Assembly (NCBI RefSeq): GCF_011492945.1
Contig: NZ_CP045119.1
Span: 2,480,001 to 2,544,000, forward strand
DNA from: Rubrobacter tropicus
GTDB taxonomy: Bacteria; Actinomycetota; Rubrobacteria; Rubrobacterales; Rubrobacteraceae
Direction: 5' to 3'
Length of the DNA stretch: 64,000 nucleotides
The notes under the pieces are model-generated. The model was not told the DNA's origin. It was given only the letters and a program-made list of their open reading frames with translations, and did not search any database. Position 1 is the stretch's first letter, and the number at the start of each line of letters is the position of its first letter. The translations under genes were made by a program, and so were the position numbers. Shown one piece after another: positions 1 through 9,241 of this stretch.

Positions 1-16
1 CTCCCGTCTCGCTCAC

Positions 17-1309
17 CTACTCACTCCGATCCCTCTGGAGCGCCACGAGGGTGATGTCGTCCTCCTGCTTCCAGTCGCCCCCGACGAACCTTTTAAGCTC
101 GGCAAGGCACTCGTCGATGAGTTGCTCGCCTCCGCCGCTGTTCCCGACGAGTTTCCGGAGCCGTGGGAAGCCGAACATCTCGCCACTCGGATCGTGCGCT
201 TCGACGAGGCCGTCGCTGTGGAAAAGCACGGCGTCTCCGGGGGCGAGATATGCCTCGTTTTCCTCGTAGGCCATTCCGGGCATGGCGCCGAGCGGCATCC
301 CGACAGCGCGAAGCTCCGCGACCCCATCCGCCGTCGCCACGTAGGGAAGGTTGTGACCCGCGTTCGCGTATACCATACGCCCACTAACGGAGTCCAGCAC
401 CGCGCACAGGCACGTCACGAACATGTGAGGCGGGATGTCGGGGTACAGGCGGTCGTTGGCCCGCCCGAGCACCGCGCCGGGGGACACGAGCCCCGGCAGG
501 TCGCCGCGCAGGATGCTGTGAGTCGTAGCCATGACGAGCGCGGCGGGGATGCCCTTGTCCGCGACGTCGCCGGTGAAGATGGCGACCTTTCCGTCGGGCA
601 GTTCGAGGAAATCGTAGAAATCGCCGCCGACCTCGCGAGCCGGCCCGTAGTAGGCCGCAACGCGCCAGCCGGGAAGAGACGGCAACTCTTTGGGGAGCAA
701 CTGCTCCTGGATCACCCGCGCCGCGCTCCGCTCTTGCGCCTCCCGCTTCCGGTCTTCCTCGGCCCGCCGCAACCTCTCCGCGGCTTCGGTCATCAGGGCG
801 CGGTGGCTGCGCACCGCGTCACCGAAAAGCAGCACGGCGGCCAGGAGGGAACCGTCCCGCACCAGCTCGTCGAGTATCGGTCCGGGCGGTCCCGGAGACC
901 AAAGGACCGCGTAAAGCAGTAGTCCGACCAGGTAGACGGCGGCGACCCCCAGCGCCCACCGGAGACGCCCTGCGGCCGCGGCCGTGTACAGTGCGGCGGC
1001 GAGCGGCACAGCCGCCGATATGCCCGGGTAGCCCGCGAAATGGTAGACCTGAAGCGCGGCGACCGACGCCACCAGCACGCCCACGGGCCAGCGCCTGCGG
1101 GCCAGCACGAGAGCGCCGATCGTCGCCCCCAGCGCGTAGGCGAGGGCGTCGGGAGGCCGGGTGTCCGGTCCCGAATAACCGCTCACGCTCATTGCGATCA
1201 CGACCGCAGCCGCCACCACGACCGCGAGTCCCGCATCTATCGCGTGCGGGCGAACGCGCTCCAGGCGCTCCCTCCACGACTCGACGATGGCGCGATCAGT
1301 TCGCCGCAC
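17..1309 (-). CDS. SpoIIE/RsbU-type PP2C serine phosphatase, membrane-anchored
   Basis: A 430-residue protein. The N-terminal half (about residues 25-165) is a set of hydrophobic segments. A short charged linker rich in R, E and K follows, and then a PP2C-like SpoIIE domain from about residue 215 to the end. Visible family signatures are the VGGDFYDF metal-binding block, FTGDVADKG, and the late YANAGHN and DDITLVAL blocks. Enzymes of this family dephosphorylate anti-anti-sigma factors and so control alternative sigma factors; the partner here is unknown. It stands alone, about 110 bp upstream (in transcription sense) of nothing obvious in the window, and reads toward the left edge. The ATG start at 1309 gives a sensible membrane N-terminus. 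Family assignment is firm, target is not. Confidence 0.88.
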   Translation of the reverse strand: MRRTDRAIVESWRERLERVRPHAIDAGLAVVVAAAVVIAMSVSGYSGPDTRPPDALAYALGATIGALVLARRRWPVGVLVASVAALQVYHFAGYPGISAAVPLAAALYTAAAAGRLRWALGVAAVYLVGLLLYAVLWSPGPPGPILDELVRDGSLLAAVLLFGDAVRSHRALMTEAAERLRRAEEDRKREAQERSAARVIQEQLLPKELPSLPGWRVAAYYGPAREVGGDFYDFLELPDGKVAIFTGDVADKGIPAALVMATTHSILRGDLPGLVSPGAVLGRANDRLYPDIPPHMFVTCLCAVLDSVSGRMVYANAGHNLPYVATADGVAELRAVGMPLGAMPGMAYEENEAYLAPGDAVLFHSDGLVEAHDPSGEMFGFPRLRKLVGNSGGGEQLIDECLAELKRFVGGDWKQEDDITLVALQRDRSE

Positions 1310-1422
1310 GGAGACCTTCCGGTGAGCTTCGCGCCAACCACAAACAGGTTTGCGCCAGGACTACGCGGTCTCCGACTCGAGAGACGTTGTTGGTCGAATC
1401 ATGGCTTCCCCGGATCATCCCC

Positions 1423-2121
1423 CTATCCACCCTCGTACGATGGTCTCGCGCCCGTTTCATGCCGCCTGCCGAGCACCAGCACGATACCCACGGCGATGCA
1501 CCAGACGAAGCCGAGCATCCTTCCGAGCAGGATGAGGAGTGCGGCCGGGAAGAAGATTAGCGAGGCCAACGACAACACCGCGAGCGTCGCCTGCACCATA
1601 CCGAGCCAGCAGATCCAGCCCGGCAGCGCCCTGGTCCTGCGGGCGGCCACCGAGGTCGCCCCCTCGAACAGCCCGAGCGAGGCGACGTGCAGCGTTCCTC
1701 CGGTCAGGAAGTTCGCCCCTCGCAGGGCGTCCACGAGGCCCAGACTCAACCCCGAGGCCGCAAGGGCCAGCGCCAGGGCGAGGAGGGCGGACACCAGCAA
1801 GAAGCCCGCCGAGAGGATGCCACCGCCCAACGTAAGGTCGGGCAGCGAACCCCTCTCGCCCGCCACCCTCCGCACCAGCGTGGCGACGGGCGCGACGAAG
1901 ACGAGCAGGGACAGGGCCGAGAGGACCTGGGCCACCGACACCGCCAGGGCCGCCGTCCGGCTCTCGGAGAAGTAGCGTACGACCTCCCCGACTGGGGCAC
2001 CCGGCAGGGGAAGCGCGCCGTTCGCGAGCGCGCCCCCGAGAAAGTCGCCCCCGATGAAGAACGCGGCGAACAGGACGCCGCCAAGCGCCCAAAGGTTCCT
2101 TCGCTTGCTCGATACCGTCAT
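1423..2121 (-). CDS. Polytopic membrane protein, DUF4386-like
   Basis: A 232-residue, very hydrophobic protein with about six predicted membrane segments (for example around residues 12-32, 58-80, 100-125, 160-200 and 205-225) and no catalytic motif that I recognise. Size and segment layout recall the DUF4386 family of actinobacterial membrane proteins. The ATG at 2121 follows a good ribosome site (GGGAGG, 6-7 bases upstream). It is the first gene behind a shared two-palindrome promoter (2154-2218), with a predicted leader of only about 25 bases, so it is probably a member of that regulon. Function unknown. Confidence 0.75.
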   Translation of the reverse strand: MTVSSKRRNLWALGGVLFAAFFIGGDFLGGALANGALPLPGAPVGEVVRYFSESRTAALAVSVAQVLSALSLLVFVAPVATLVRRVAGERGSLPDLTLGGGILSAGFLLVSALLALALALAASGLSLGLVDALRGANFLTGGTLHVASLGLFEGATSVAARRTRALPGWICWLGMVQATLAVLSLASLIFFPAALLILLGRMLGFVWCIAVGIVLVLGRRHETGARPSYEGG

Positions 2122-2153
2122 TTCGGATCCTCCCTCGTTGCGTCTTTGGGACG

Positions 2154-2218
2154 AGTGTATGGACCCGCCGGAACGGCCGGTAGTGATGCGCGTCGTGGGT
2201 TCGGCATGACAAATGTCA
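2154..2218 (-). promoter_or_regulatory. Two-palindrome promoter, copy 1 (drives 1423-2121)
   Basis: On the minus strand the site reads TGACATTTGTCA (2218-2207), then the imperfect palindrome GACGCGCATC about two helical turns on, then ACTACCGG, 17 bases, and the -10 box TACACT (2159-2154). The same order and spacing recurs at four other places in the window. The paired palindromes suggest two dimers of one regulator sitting just upstream of, or over, the -35 region. Confidence 0.75.
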
Positions 2219-2278
2219 ATGGAGGACAGGCGAACCTGGCCATTGGTGCGCAGATCACCAGGAACACCACAGATAGGG

Positions 2279-2854
2279 TCACGCCCCGTGGTCCCGGCGA
2301 AGCTTACGAATTCGGCCCCACGGCTTGAACACCGCCAACACGAACGCGATGAGCAGGGCGGTCGGAGAGACGATCGGTGGATAGATCAGGTCGCCCACCG
2401 CCAGCGAGGCAGCTTGGCCGGAGATGAACCGCCGGCCCTGTTCGGCCATCTCCATGACCTGCGGGCGCAACGCCACCAGGACTAGCGCGGTGAGCAGAAT
2501 GTTCATCGCCAGCTTGATAGCCACCCACCAGTAACGCACGAGGCCCCACTTGGTGCCGAGGCCCAGAACGACGCCGCTTGAGAGGCACACGAGGCCGGTC
2601 GTAAGGAGCGGCCACACCACGAATAGCTCAAGCGCCCGGTAGCAGAGCGCCTTGATGCCGTCGTCATCGGTGCCAAGGGCGATGAAGACGAGAACGGCCA
2701 TGACGACGTCGATCCCGATCCAGGCTCCCGCCGAAACGATATGTACGACCAGCACGCCCTTGCGCGTCCGTGCTCCCAACCGCCACGCTCGAGTATCGCT
2801 GGGACCAAGCTCCTCATCATGCCGCCTTCGCGTTCCTCGCCCCGCGGATCCCAC
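2279..2854 (-). CDS. Four-TM membrane protein, DUF2269-like
   Basis: 191 residues if the GTG at 2854 is used. The first 30 residues are hydrophilic and basic, so the true start may lie nearer the first membrane segment (VLVVHIVSAGAWIG, about residue 34). Four hydrophobic segments follow, ending in a basic tail. The pattern of an early His in the first helix and a GW/AW turn resembles DUF2269 membrane proteins, but I cannot confirm this. It lies behind copy 2 of the shared promoter, with a leader of about 75 bases. A 25-codon ATG-started reading frame (from about 2895) precedes and overlaps the start region; I see no evidence that it is a gene. Confidence 0.65.
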   Translation of the reverse strand: MGSAGRGTRRRHDEELGPSDTRAWRLGARTRKGVLVVHIVSAGAWIGIDVVMAVLVFIALGTDDDGIKALCYRALELFVVWPLLTTGLVCLSSGVVLGLGTKWGLVRYWWVAIKLAMNILLTALVLVALRPQVMEMAEQGRRFISGQAASLAVGDLIYPPIVSPTALLIAFVLAVFKPWGRIRKLRRDHGA

Positions 2855-2934
2855 GCGGCGGCGCTACGTCAGTGACCATAGACTTATCCGACATGGCTCC
2901 GCCCCCGGCTTGATCCTCGGTATCTGCTTCCAGT

Positions 2935-2999
2935 AGCGTATAAATGGAGTCGAATGTCCGGTAGTGAGGTTCGTCGTGAATTAGATATGACAGATGTCA
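2935..2999 (-). promoter_or_regulatory. Two-palindrome promoter, copy 2 (drives 2279-2854)
   Basis: Minus-strand order: TGACATCTGTCA (2999-2988), second palindrome GACGAACCTC, ACTACCGG (ending 2958), 17 bases, -10 box TACGCT (2940-2935). Spacings are identical to copy 1. The palindrome end overlaps the 3' end of the broken RibD-like frame (2981-3238). Confidence 0.75.
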
Positions 3000-3238
3000 T
3001 GAGGGCATGCCTCGAAACCCGCTCCGCATCGGGACTTGCGTCGAGGGATAATCCCGGTTCCGTTGTAGCGTGACGCAGGTCCGCGGCGCCCTCTCGCGAT
3101 GCGTTCGACGGTCTCGGGGAAGCGGGCGTTGAGGGTCTCAGCGAGATCGTCGTTTACGACGAAGAAGTCGAACTCGCCGCCGGGACCGGCGATGAAGCCG
3201 TCCCGGGTGGCGGAGACATGATAGACGAGCCGGCGCAC
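2981..3238 (-). pseudogene. 5' fragment of a RibD-C/dihydrofolate-reductase-like gene
   Basis: The first 45 or so codons read like the start of the family (MRRLVYHVSATRDGFIAGPG), matching the beta-strand plus SLDGFIAGP-type opening of the intact paralogues in this window. After about residue 45 the similarity stops and the frame runs through unrelated sequence into promoter copy 2. The remaining 130 or so residues of a normal protein are absent. I read this as a deletion remnant of a sixth paralogue rather than a functional short protein. Confidence 0.65.
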
Positions 3239-3376
3239 GTATGCTCCTTCCGTTCGTTTTCCGTGTTGCTCTATCTGCCAAGAGCCATGTCCTATCCGCC
3301 GTCGGTGCGCGGAGTGTAGGGTGCGCTCAAGGTGGACGTATTCGGCATCGCGGGCAGCGCGACCCGGCGCGGCTGC

Positions 3377-4315
3377 TCACAACCCGAGGGCGTCGGGGTC
3401 GGACGGCCGGGACGGGGAGACCCCGACGCCGCCGAAGAAGCAACTCAGGGCTCCGGCGGTCCGCTCCGGCGCCTCCTCCGAGAAGAAGTGACCGGCGTCC
3501 AAAGGGTAGCCCCGAACGTCCTCACCCCACCCCCGCCAAAGCGCAAGCGGCCCGCCCTCCGCTTCGTACCAGGTGCCCAGCGGTCCTTTCGCGCTCCACA
3601 GGGCCAGGAGGGGACAAGCTATCCGGCGCCCGTTCGCGCGGTCCTCCCGGTCGTGCTCGCGGTCTACGGTCGCGGCGGCCCGGTACTCCTCGCAGATGGC
3701 GTGGGCGTGGAAGGGATTCCGGAGGGCCTCCACGTAGGCGTCGCGGATCTCTGCGGGAAAAGCGGTCGCGGGAGAACCCCACCCACCGAGCGCGTCGTCG
3801 ACGACGGTCTCAGGGAGCGTGGTCAGGACGCGCTCGGGGAGCGGCTCGGGCTGGGCGAGCAGCGACCACGGCCAGTAGGCCAAGGCGAACCTCCGGTCGG
3901 CCCGCTCCCACACCGTCTCCGTCGGTAAGACGTCCAAGACGGCGAGCCTTTCGATACGCTCGGGGTGGTCGAGGGCCATGCGGTACGCGACGCGGCCTCC
4001 GCGGTCGTGGCCGGCAACGGAGAAGCGCGCAAAGCCAAGCCGGTCCATCACGCTCACCAGGTCTTCGGCCATGGACCGCTTCGAATACGGCGCGTGGTCG
4101 GGGGCTGAGGGCGGGCAGCCGCTCCTCCCATAGCCACGGAGATCGGGGCGGACAACCGTAAAGCGACGGGCGAGCAGCGGCGCAACGTGGCGCCACATCA
4201 GGTGCGTCTCGGGGAAGCCGTGCAGGAGGAGGATAGGTGGACCCGAGCCGCCGTGGCGTACGAAGACGGTAGTCTCGCCAGTCCAGATCTCAGAGGTGGT
4301 GAAGTCGTCCATCAT
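3377..4315 (-). CDS. Alpha/beta hydrolase, haloacetate/fluoroacetate dehalogenase-like
   Basis: A 312-residue alpha/beta hydrolase. It shows the oxyanion segment LLLHGFPETHLMW, the DLRGYGRS turn, the nucleophile elbow AGHDRGGR (Asp nucleophile, as in haloalkane and haloacetate dehalogenases) and the late catalytic His in DAGHFFSEEAPE. The region LDVLPTETVWER...YWPWSLLAQPEPLPE follows fluoroacetate dehalogenases closely. In those enzymes a His-Trp pair in this loop helps bind the halide; as I recall the alignment, the His is Pro here, so defluorination is doubtful. Two ATGs (4315, 4312) are possible starts; a longer in-frame extension to 4441 looks non-coding. Single gene between intergenic gaps. 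Confidence 0.8.
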   Translation of the reverse strand: MMDDFTTSEIWTGETTVFVRHGGSGPPILLLHGFPETHLMWRHVAPLLARRFTVVRPDLRGYGRSGCPPSAPDHAPYSKRSMAEDLVSVMDRLGFARFSVAGHDRGGRVAYRMALDHPERIERLAVLDVLPTETVWERADRRFALAYWPWSLLAQPEPLPERVLTTLPETVVDDALGGWGSPATAFPAEIRDAYVEALRNPFHAHAICEEYRAAATVDREHDREDRANGRRIACPLLALWSAKGPLGTWYEAEGGPLALWRGWGEDVRGYPLDAGHFFSEEAPERTAGALSCFFGGVGVSPSRPSDPDALGL

Positions 4316-4579
4316 CTTGGGGTTACCCTGGCGCCGTTGACGCAACCAATGGTGGAGATGCGTACCGGTACGGCGTCGGAGGGGTCCGGGCTCTCCGGCC
4401 TCGTCTGCGACGGCGCCAGTCGAAAGGGTACATGTACACAATCCTCCCTATCATCTTAGGAGTACGCGCGGGCGAGTAAGTCGACCACGAACGGCTACTC
4501 CCGGCGGTCAAAGTGGTTCGTGTCGCCCGAGACGGGCGAAGACCCATCGAGGGCGTGGTTCCCAGGGTCAAAAGGTACA
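4316..4579. other. Intergenic gap with a 10-bp palindrome
   Basis: No convincing gene lies between the hydrolase start and the MFS stop. The one notable element is the perfect palindrome GTACATGTAC at 4428-4437, about 110 bp upstream of the hydrolase start, which could be an operator. Reading frames through the gap have no recognisable content. Confidence 0.4.
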
Positions 4580-5713
4580 TCATCGCACGCGTGCGCCCCC
4601 ACTACCGCGCGAGGCGGGCGCGAGCGCCGCGAGCACCAAAGCGGAGGTGAGCGCGAAGGCCATCGGGTAGCCTGTCCCGGCGGCCACCACGCCGAACCCG
4701 AAGGCACCCAGCCCGAGACCGGCGTCGTAGGCGACGTACCACAGGGCGCTCGCCGCGCCGTACCCCGAGGGCGCGACGCGTTCCAATATCACCGCGAGCG
4801 TGGCGTTCTGGGTGACGCCCCACCCCGCACCGAAGAGGGCCATCCCGGCCAGCACCGCGGCCGGGTTCGCGGCGAACGCCGGGGCAAGGACACCGACCGC
4901 CGAGGCCACGACCGCGGGCACGAGCAGGGAGGCGGGGCCGTACCGGTCGCCGAGGCGCCCGGCCCACCAACGGAAGAGGGTGGCAGCGGCGGCCTGGATC
5001 AGGAGCGCGGCGGCGGCGAGGTTGCCGGAGTCACCGGGCACGGCCAGGGGCACGAACGTGACGACGATGCCGGCGGACATCGCGACGACGAAGAAGACGG
5101 CGAGCGGCCCGAGCAGGGAGGGGTTCCGCGAGGCGTCCAGCACGCCCACCGTCCGCCCGGGCCGCCAAGCCCGTCCCGGCAGGCCCGGGATCGCCGCCAA
5201 ACCGGCCAGGGCGGCCAGGCCCCCGGCGACAAAGACTGGCGGGTACCCGAAAGTCTCGGCGAGCCACACTCCCAGGGGCAGCGCCACCACGAAAGGCACA
5301 CCCACAGCGACCCCGTAGAGGCCGAGTCCCTCGCCGCGGCGCTCGGACGGCACCAGTTCCGCCACCAGGGCACCGCCAATGACCAGGACGATCCCGAGGC
5401 CGAACCCCCGCGTCAGGCAGACGGCGAGGATACTCACCAAGGTCGGGGCGAACCCGAGCGCGAACGCGGGCGCCCCGAGCAGCACGAGACCCGCGGCGAA
5501 CACCGCCCGGTAGCCGAAGCGGGAAAGGAGAAGGGGCGTGAAGAGTTCCGCGGCCACCGTCGAGAGCATGAGCGCGCCGGTGGCGAGCCCGGCCCCGGCC
5601 TCGCCCGCGCCAACCGAAGCGGCGTAGATCGGCACCACCGAAAGCAGCAGGTAGAAGCTCGTCGAGAAGCCGAAAGACGAGGCGAACACCAGCACGAGCG
5701 GACGCGTTAGCAT
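4580..5713 (-). CDS. MFS transporter, 12-TM
   Basis: 377 residues from the ATG at 5713. The protein opens with a hydrophobic helix (LVLVFASSFGFSTSFYLLLSVVPIYA) and has about 12 predicted membrane segments in two halves, with a central basic loop near residue 190 (RAWRPGR). This is the layout of small-molecule/H+ antiporters of the major facilitator superfamily. A longer in-frame extension to 5842 is rich in R, S and P and looks non-coding. The stop lies about 73 bp from the VOC gene start, same strand. Substrate cannot be read from sequence. Confidence 0.83.
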   Translation of the reverse strand: MLTRPLVLVFASSFGFSTSFYLLLSVVPIYAASVGAGEAGAGLATGALMLSTVAAELFTPLLLSRFGYRAVFAAGLVLLGAPAFALGFAPTLVSILAVCLTRGFGLGIVLVIGGALVAELVPSERRGEGLGLYGVAVGVPFVVALPLGVWLAETFGYPPVFVAGGLAALAGLAAIPGLPGRAWRPGRTVGVLDASRNPSLLGPLAVFFVVAMSAGIVVTFVPLAVPGDSGNLAAAALLIQAAAATLFRWWAGRLGDRYGPASLLVPAVVASAVGVLAPAFAANPAAVLAGMALFGAGWGVTQNATLAVILERVAPSGYGAASALWYVAYDAGLGLGAFGFGVVAAGTGYPMAFALTSALVLAALAPASRGSGGARVR

Positions 5714-5786
5714 CCGCGGCCGTGCGGTGTCGCGGGAAGCTGCCGGATGTGGGCCTTCGGAAGTCACCCAACTCGCCGCGATCGCC

Positions 5787-6191
5787 TCAAGAGAAGGCCG
5801 CTTCGGTGAGGCCGTCGGGCTGCCCGGGCGGCCACTCCACAAGCTCGATCCTGTAGCCGTCAGGGTCGGTGAGCCACGACGTCTTCGGGCCTTCGGGACC
5901 GCCCGGGTACTGGACGGGATCCGGCTCCAGGCCGGCTTCGGTCAGCCTCTTTAGGGTGGCGTCCAGCGCGTCTACCTGGATCGCGACGTGGTCGACACCG
6001 CCCGTCTCGACGCCTCCGGGTCGGTGGACGAGCTCGAGCGTGACGACCGGTTCTTCGGGAAACTTCAGTAACGCGAGGCGCGCCCCGTCGTCGAGCGTAA
6101 CCCTCCCCAACTCGGTGTAGCCCAGGGCCGTGTAGAAATCGAGCGAGCGGTCAAGGTCCGTGACGCGATAGGCGACGAAGAGCGTCTTCAT
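5787..6191 (-). CDS. VOC/glyoxalase-family protein
   Basis: A 134-residue single-domain VOC protein with two beta-alpha-beta-beta-beta repeats: YRVTDLDRSLDFYTALGYTELGR at the start, VDHVAIQVD in the middle and WLTDPDGYRIELVEW near the end. The His in VDHVAIQV and the Glu in RIELVEW sit where metal ligands are found in lactoylglutathione lyase-like enzymes. Its ATG overlaps the stop of the upstream RibD-C-like gene (6188-6191, ATGA), so the two are translationally coupled. Confidence 0.85.
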   Translation of the reverse strand: MKTLFVAYRVTDLDRSLDFYTALGYTELGRVTLDDGARLALLKFPEEPVVTLELVHRPGGVETGGVDHVAIQVDALDATLKRLTEAGLEPDPVQYPGGPEGPKTSWLTDPDGYRIELVEWPPGQPDGLTEAAFS

Positions 6192-6772
6192 GCGGTCTCC
6201 TTCGGGTGGCGCACGCGGTAGCGGAGGTGCGTGACGCCCCGATCCTCCAGCCGGCGGACGAGGTCGAGCTCGATGTGGCCGCCGCCAAGGTGATCGAACA
6301 AGCGTCGGCCTTCCCCGAGGAGGACGTGAACCAGGTGGACCTCCATCTCGTCCATGAGCCCGGCCCGCAGGAGCGCTTGGGCCGTGCCCGCCCCGTGGAC
6401 CATGACCGCCTTCTCCCCGGCAGCCGCGCGGGCCTCGCGGGCGCAGGCCTCCACGTCGGTGACGAACCGCGCGTGGCCGGGCGGCACGTCCCCGTCATCG
6501 ATGTGGTGCGTGAGGACGAAGATGGGCACGCTGCCGTGGTGGTCGCCCTGCCAACGTCCGGCGAGCTCGAAGGTCCTGCGGCCGGAGATCACCGCTCCGG
6601 TAGCCATCAACTCGCGGTAGACCCGCCCGCTCGGGCCGTCGGACCCCCGGTCGTCGAGCCAGTCGAAGAGCCGTCCGCCGTCGCGTCCCATCTCCTGGCC
6701 CGGTCGATCGTCCGGTCCGGCGATAAAGCCGTCCAGGGACATCGACATGTAGAGCCGTATCGGGTTGTTCAT
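6188..6772 (-). CDS. RibD-C/dihydrofolate-reductase-like protein (paralogue 1)
   Basis: 194 residues. It has the family opening LYMSMSLDGFIAGPDD, a central GAVISGRRTFELAGRW block, a GAGTAQALLRAGLMDEMEVHLVHVLLGEGRRLFDHL block that forms the second half of the Rossmann-like sheet, and the terminal HLRYRV strand. Such proteins are NADPH-dependent reductase homologues of the RibD C-terminal domain and of DHFR; most actinobacterial copies have no known substrate. Start ATG at 6772 follows GGAGG closely. Coupled by ATGA to the VOC gene. This is one of five intact paralogues within 11 kb. Confidence 0.85.
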   Translation of the reverse strand: MNNPIRLYMSMSLDGFIAGPDDRPGQEMGRDGGRLFDWLDDRGSDGPSGRVYRELMATGAVISGRRTFELAGRWQGDHHGSVPIFVLTHHIDDGDVPPGHARFVTDVEACAREARAAAGEKAVMVHGAGTAQALLRAGLMDEMEVHLVHVLLGEGRRLFDHLGGGHIELDLVRRLEDRGVTHLRYRVRHPKETA

Positions 6773-6979
6773 TTTGACCTCCATTTCTCCTCGGTTTGAC
6801 GAACCGGCATCACGTCGTCGAGTAGATCGCGGCGATGATGCTGGAACCTCGCCGTTGTGTGCGAGCCCCATGGCGGGACCTGGTCTGGCCGCCAAGACCG
6901 ATTCATGACATCCCACCCCGCTCGCTGCGAAGGCGCGTAAGGCGATAGGCAAACGAGGATAGGCGGGCGAGATATCCGC

Positions 6980-7426
6980 CTACCTGGCCCTGCGGTACGT
7001 GAGGTCGAAGTCGGTCTCCCACGCGCGCCCGTCCGGCGCCTTCTCCCAGCGGCCGGAGATCGTCTCGCCGTCGTCGCTGATCGTCGCGGTGAAGCGCTGC
7101 GAGAACGGCTCGCCCTCGCGCCAGAGCCTCCACTCCCCGTCCCCGATGCTCATCTCGTAGACGCGGCAGACGCCGCGCTCGTCGGAGTAGAGCTGGAAGT
7201 ATGTGCCGTTCGCGGCGTCGCAGCCCATGATCGAGACGGTGTCGGGCGCCTCGGGATTCTCCGCCGTCGAGCGCTGCACCAGGTGCGCCCCCGAGTCGTG
7301 CCACTCGATCGTGGCCCGCGCCTCGCCCGGCCACGGCGGCCCATCCGGCGGCCCGGCCTCGAGGGTCCATTCGCCGAGAAGCGGCTCGAGCCGCTTCAGC
7401 GCCTCATTTGCGGTTGGTTGATCCAT
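6980..7426 (-). CDS. DUF1579-like small beta-barrel protein
   Basis: 148 residues from the ATG at 7426, with AAGGAG seven bases upstream (a GTG three bases earlier is possible). The opening LKRLEPLLGEWTLEAGPP, a central GAHLVQRSTAENPEAPDTVSIMGCD strand pair and FSQRFTATISDDGETISGRWEKAPDG near the end are typical of lipocalin-like DUF1579 proteins, which begin with a GEW or GTW turn. No membrane segment or signal peptide. Not obviously coupled to neighbours. Function unknown. Confidence 0.7.
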   Translation of the reverse strand: MDQPTANEALKRLEPLLGEWTLEAGPPDGPPWPGEARATIEWHDSGAHLVQRSTAENPEAPDTVSIMGCDAANGTYFQLYSDERGVCRVYEMSIGDGEWRLWREGEPFSQRFTATISDDGETISGRWEKAPDGRAWETDFDLTYRRAR

Positions 7427-7542
7427 CACTTCGCTCCTTCCTCATGGTGACGGTTGCACACAGCAAAGAACGTCGGGGATAACGCAGATCGGGCACCAAT
7501 TGACCCTCCGCGCGATCGCCTCGAGCTTTTCGCCTTCCACCA

Positions 7543-9241
7543 TCACGTCCCCGATAGGCCGGCGAGCGCCTCGTGCAGCGAGCGGACGACGAGCGCGCCG
7601 TCCCCCACGGCCGACGCCACCCGTTTCGTCGAACCGCTTCGCACGTCCCCGATGGCGAAGACGTCCGGTCGCGTCGTCTCCAGGAGCAACGGTTGGCCGC
7701 CGCTGCCTCCTCGATGCTCGGTGAAGCTCGGGTGGCGCCACGCGTTTTCGCCGGTGGCGATGAACCCCTTCTCGTCGAGTCCTACCAATCCGGAGACGTC
7801 CCCCGTCCGCGGGAGGCGCCGATCATCGCGAACACGGCCGCGGCGGGCAGCCGACGCCGGTCGCGGTCGCGATCGCGGCCGACGACCGTGACGGCCTCGA
7901 GCTCTTCGTCGCCGTGGAGAGCCTCGATCTCGCAGCCCCCCAAGACCTCCACGTTCTCGGCGGCCTCGACGCGATCCACGAGGTATCGGGACATCGTCGC
8001 GGTCAACGGGCGTCGGGCCACCAGGTGGACGCGGCGGGCGTAGGAGGCGAGGTTGACCACCGCCTGTCCGGCCGAGTTGCCGCCGCCTATGACGACCGTG
8101 TCCTCGCCCGAGACCTGGAGCGCCTCGAGGTGGGTCGCCGCGTAGTAGAGGCCCAGGCCCTCAAAGCGCTCGGCCCCGTCGGCCAGCAGGCGGCGGTAGT
8201 CGGCGCCGACGGCGAGGACGACGCAACGTGCGCCTACCTCCTGGCCGTCGCCGAGCGCCAGGTGACGTGACCCGTCTTCCTTGGACGGGGCGATGGTGCA
8301 CCCCCGTGGGCGCTTGAGATGACCGCGCCGAACTTTCGCGCCTGCAGCGTCGCCCGCTGGGTCAACTCCGATCCGGACAGGCCGGTCGGGAAGCCGAGGT
8401 AGTTCTCGATCCGGGCGCTGGTCCCCGCCTGGCCCCCCGGGGCGAACCGCTCGATGACCAGCGTGGCCAGGCCTTCGGAGGCGGCGTAGACGGCGGCGGC
8501 CAGTCCCGCGGGGCCCGCCCCGAGGACGACTACGTCGAAGAGGCGCCCATCGACCCGGGCGCGCAGGCCGAGCTCGTCGGCGACCCGCGCGAGGGTCGGG
8601 CGGCGCAGCACGCTGTGGGTGCGGACGAGCACGGGGCATTCCTCGGGGCCGACGCCGAGCCGCTCGAGCAGCGCCCGATTCTCGGCGTCGGCGTCGACGT
8701 CGTGCCAGCTGAACGGTACCATGTTGCGCCCCAACAGCTCGCGGATGGCGAAGGCCTCACTCGAGGAGCGCCTCCCGATCAGACGTTCGTAGCCGAGGCC
8801 CTGGCCCCGCAGCCACTCGCGACGCGTGATCATGGTGCGCAGGAGGAGGTCCCCCAGCTCGTCGGAGCCGGCGACCAGCGCGCGCAGCGCGCCGGGTGGT
8901 ACCGCGAGCAGCGTAGTCTCCCCGGCGGCGACGCCGCGGGCGATCGTCGGCTCGCCGGTGAACATGGAGGTGTCGGCGGCGAAGGTGCCGGGCCGGCACT
9001 GCGTGAAGTAGCGATCGCCCTCGGGTTGGCGATCTATGACGTCGATGGCCCCCGAGAGAACGACGTACAGGGGCGCCTCGCGCTGGCCCTGCTCGAAGAC
9101 GACCTCGCCCGGCGCGAGCGACAGGGTCTCGGCGCTCTCGGCCAGCCGCCCGATCTGAGCCTCCGTCAGGCGCGGGAACAGGGTCGGATGGTCCGGGTCC
9201 AGAAAGCCATCGGCCGGGGTCGGTGGGGTGTACCCGCTCAT
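7543..9241 (-). pseudogene. Cyclic-nucleotide-binding/thioredoxin-reductase fusion, two frameshifts
   Basis: Three frames together encode one protein of about 565 residues. First comes a cNMP-binding domain (LAPGEVVFEQGQ...ADTSMFTGEPTIARGVA), then a linker with a thioredoxin-like strand, then a TrxR-like FAD/NAD oxidoreductase with FDVVVLGAGPAGLAAAVYAA, VVIGGGNSAGQAVVNLA and the closing FAIGDVR. The reading frame breaks twice, at C runs 8301-8305 and 7800-7804 (plus strand). Adding one base in each run restores a single frame and the expected family sequence. It is either mutated or a sequencing error. The ATG at 9241 overlaps the stop of the MFS gene (ATGA), so the two formed an operon. Confidence 0.8.

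Noticed and set aside
2820..2898. 25-codon frame upstream of the DUF2269-like gene as a small gene
   Set aside because: No ribosome site of note and no protein-like content; probably leader sequence.
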